Program-made: the position numbers and the translations under genes
Assembly (NCBI RefSeq): GCF_001729485.1
Contig: NZ_CP017157.1
Span: 4,340,001-4,404,000, forward strand
Direction: 5' to 3'
Source: Streptomyces lydicus
GTDB taxonomy: Bacteria > Actinomycetota > Actinomycetes > Streptomycetales > Streptomycetaceae
DNA: 64,000 bases
In this document: piece after piece, positions 63,872 to 64,000 of the stretch
Numbering within the stretch: position 1 is the first letter of the stretch
Layout: the number at the start of each line of letters is the position of its first letter
Notes under the pieces: generated by a model
Seen by the model: the letters and a program-made list of their open reading frames with translations, nothing else
Told to the model about the DNA's origin: nothing
The model's database searches: none

Positions 63872-64000
63872 CTAGCTCCGCGGGACGTCCTTGACGAACA
63901 CCAGCCCGTCGCTGTCCGCCAAGTGGGCCGGGTCGAGCGGGGCGTAGCCGAACCAGGGGGACACGCGGGGCGCGGGCCGCGTGTCGCCGAGGGCGGTGGC
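63872..64000 (-). CDS. C-terminal end of an unidentified protein (continues beyond window)
   Basis: The frame from the window edge reads RPAPRVSPWFGYAPLDPAHL and DGLVFVKDVPRS before TAG at 63872-63874. Too little for a family call. Confidence 0.5.
   Translation of the reverse strand, partial: ATALGDTRPAPRVSPWFGYAPLDPAHLADSDGLVFVKDVPRS

Overview
The window is high-GC actinobacterial DNA, most probably Streptomyces or a close relative. Supporting signs are GTG/TTG starts, 4-bp ATGA/GTGA gene overlaps, a class E (LAxTG) sortase-anchored protein, two ECF41-type sigma factors, a class I terpene synthase, a CYP157-like P450 without the ExxR motif, and abundant TetR/LysR/AraC/XRE regulators. No rRNA, tRNA or CRISPR array was seen. 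Many single-base homopolymer frameshifts suggest a long-read consensus with residual errors.

Layout. (1) 1-2236: unique left flank with the end of a sortase-anchored protein, a DUF6506 protein, an NTF2-like protein and the start of a DJ-1/PfpI gene. (2) 2237-25484: one huge inverted repeat. The arms (2237-13854 and 13856-25484) meet head to head over a single base, 13855. Each arm carries, from outside to centre: a DJ-1/PfpI gene (whole only at the left), a small secreted protein, a repeat-rich decayed surface-protein region, a second small secreted protein, an XRE-membrane-lectin-like regulator, a divergent cassette (six-cysteine peptide, MauE-like, TlpA-like, ABC exporter, S26 signal peptidase), a Ser/Thr kinase, and a membrane protein cut off by the centre. 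The outer 6.6 kb of the arms differs by about one base. The inner 4.7 kb of the left arm carries many indels that break the ABC, peptidase and kinase genes, while the right arm reads cleanly. (3) 25485-35157: an accessory island. Pieces of a TnsA/TnsB-type transposon flank a four-gene Wadjet-like SMC operon in the order Toprim nuclease (JetD-like), kleisin (JetA-like), KITE/wHTH (JetB-like), SMC ATPase (JetC-like). (4) 35864-39787: a terpene synthase divergent from the P450, then a broken IS5-type element. (5) 40040-64000: mostly intact chromosomal-style genes. These include a DUF998/TetR pair, an NmrA/AraC pair, a LysR/oxidoreductase pair, two ECF41 sigma/carboxymuconolactone decarboxylase modules, a serine hydrolase, an aminotransferase/XRE-cupin pair, an FnIII secreted protein, a second oxidoreductase/LysR pair, and a YhgE/Pip-type exporter.

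The most interesting biology is the peptide cassette inside the palindrome. It combines a six-Cys precursor with two thiol-redox membrane proteins, a dedicated exporter and its own signal peptidase, behind a 59-bp operator-like dyad. The Toprim-first Wadjet-like operon between transposon remnants is second. The palindrome itself is either a striking rearrangement or an assembly foldback, and this must be settled before gene copy numbers are trusted.
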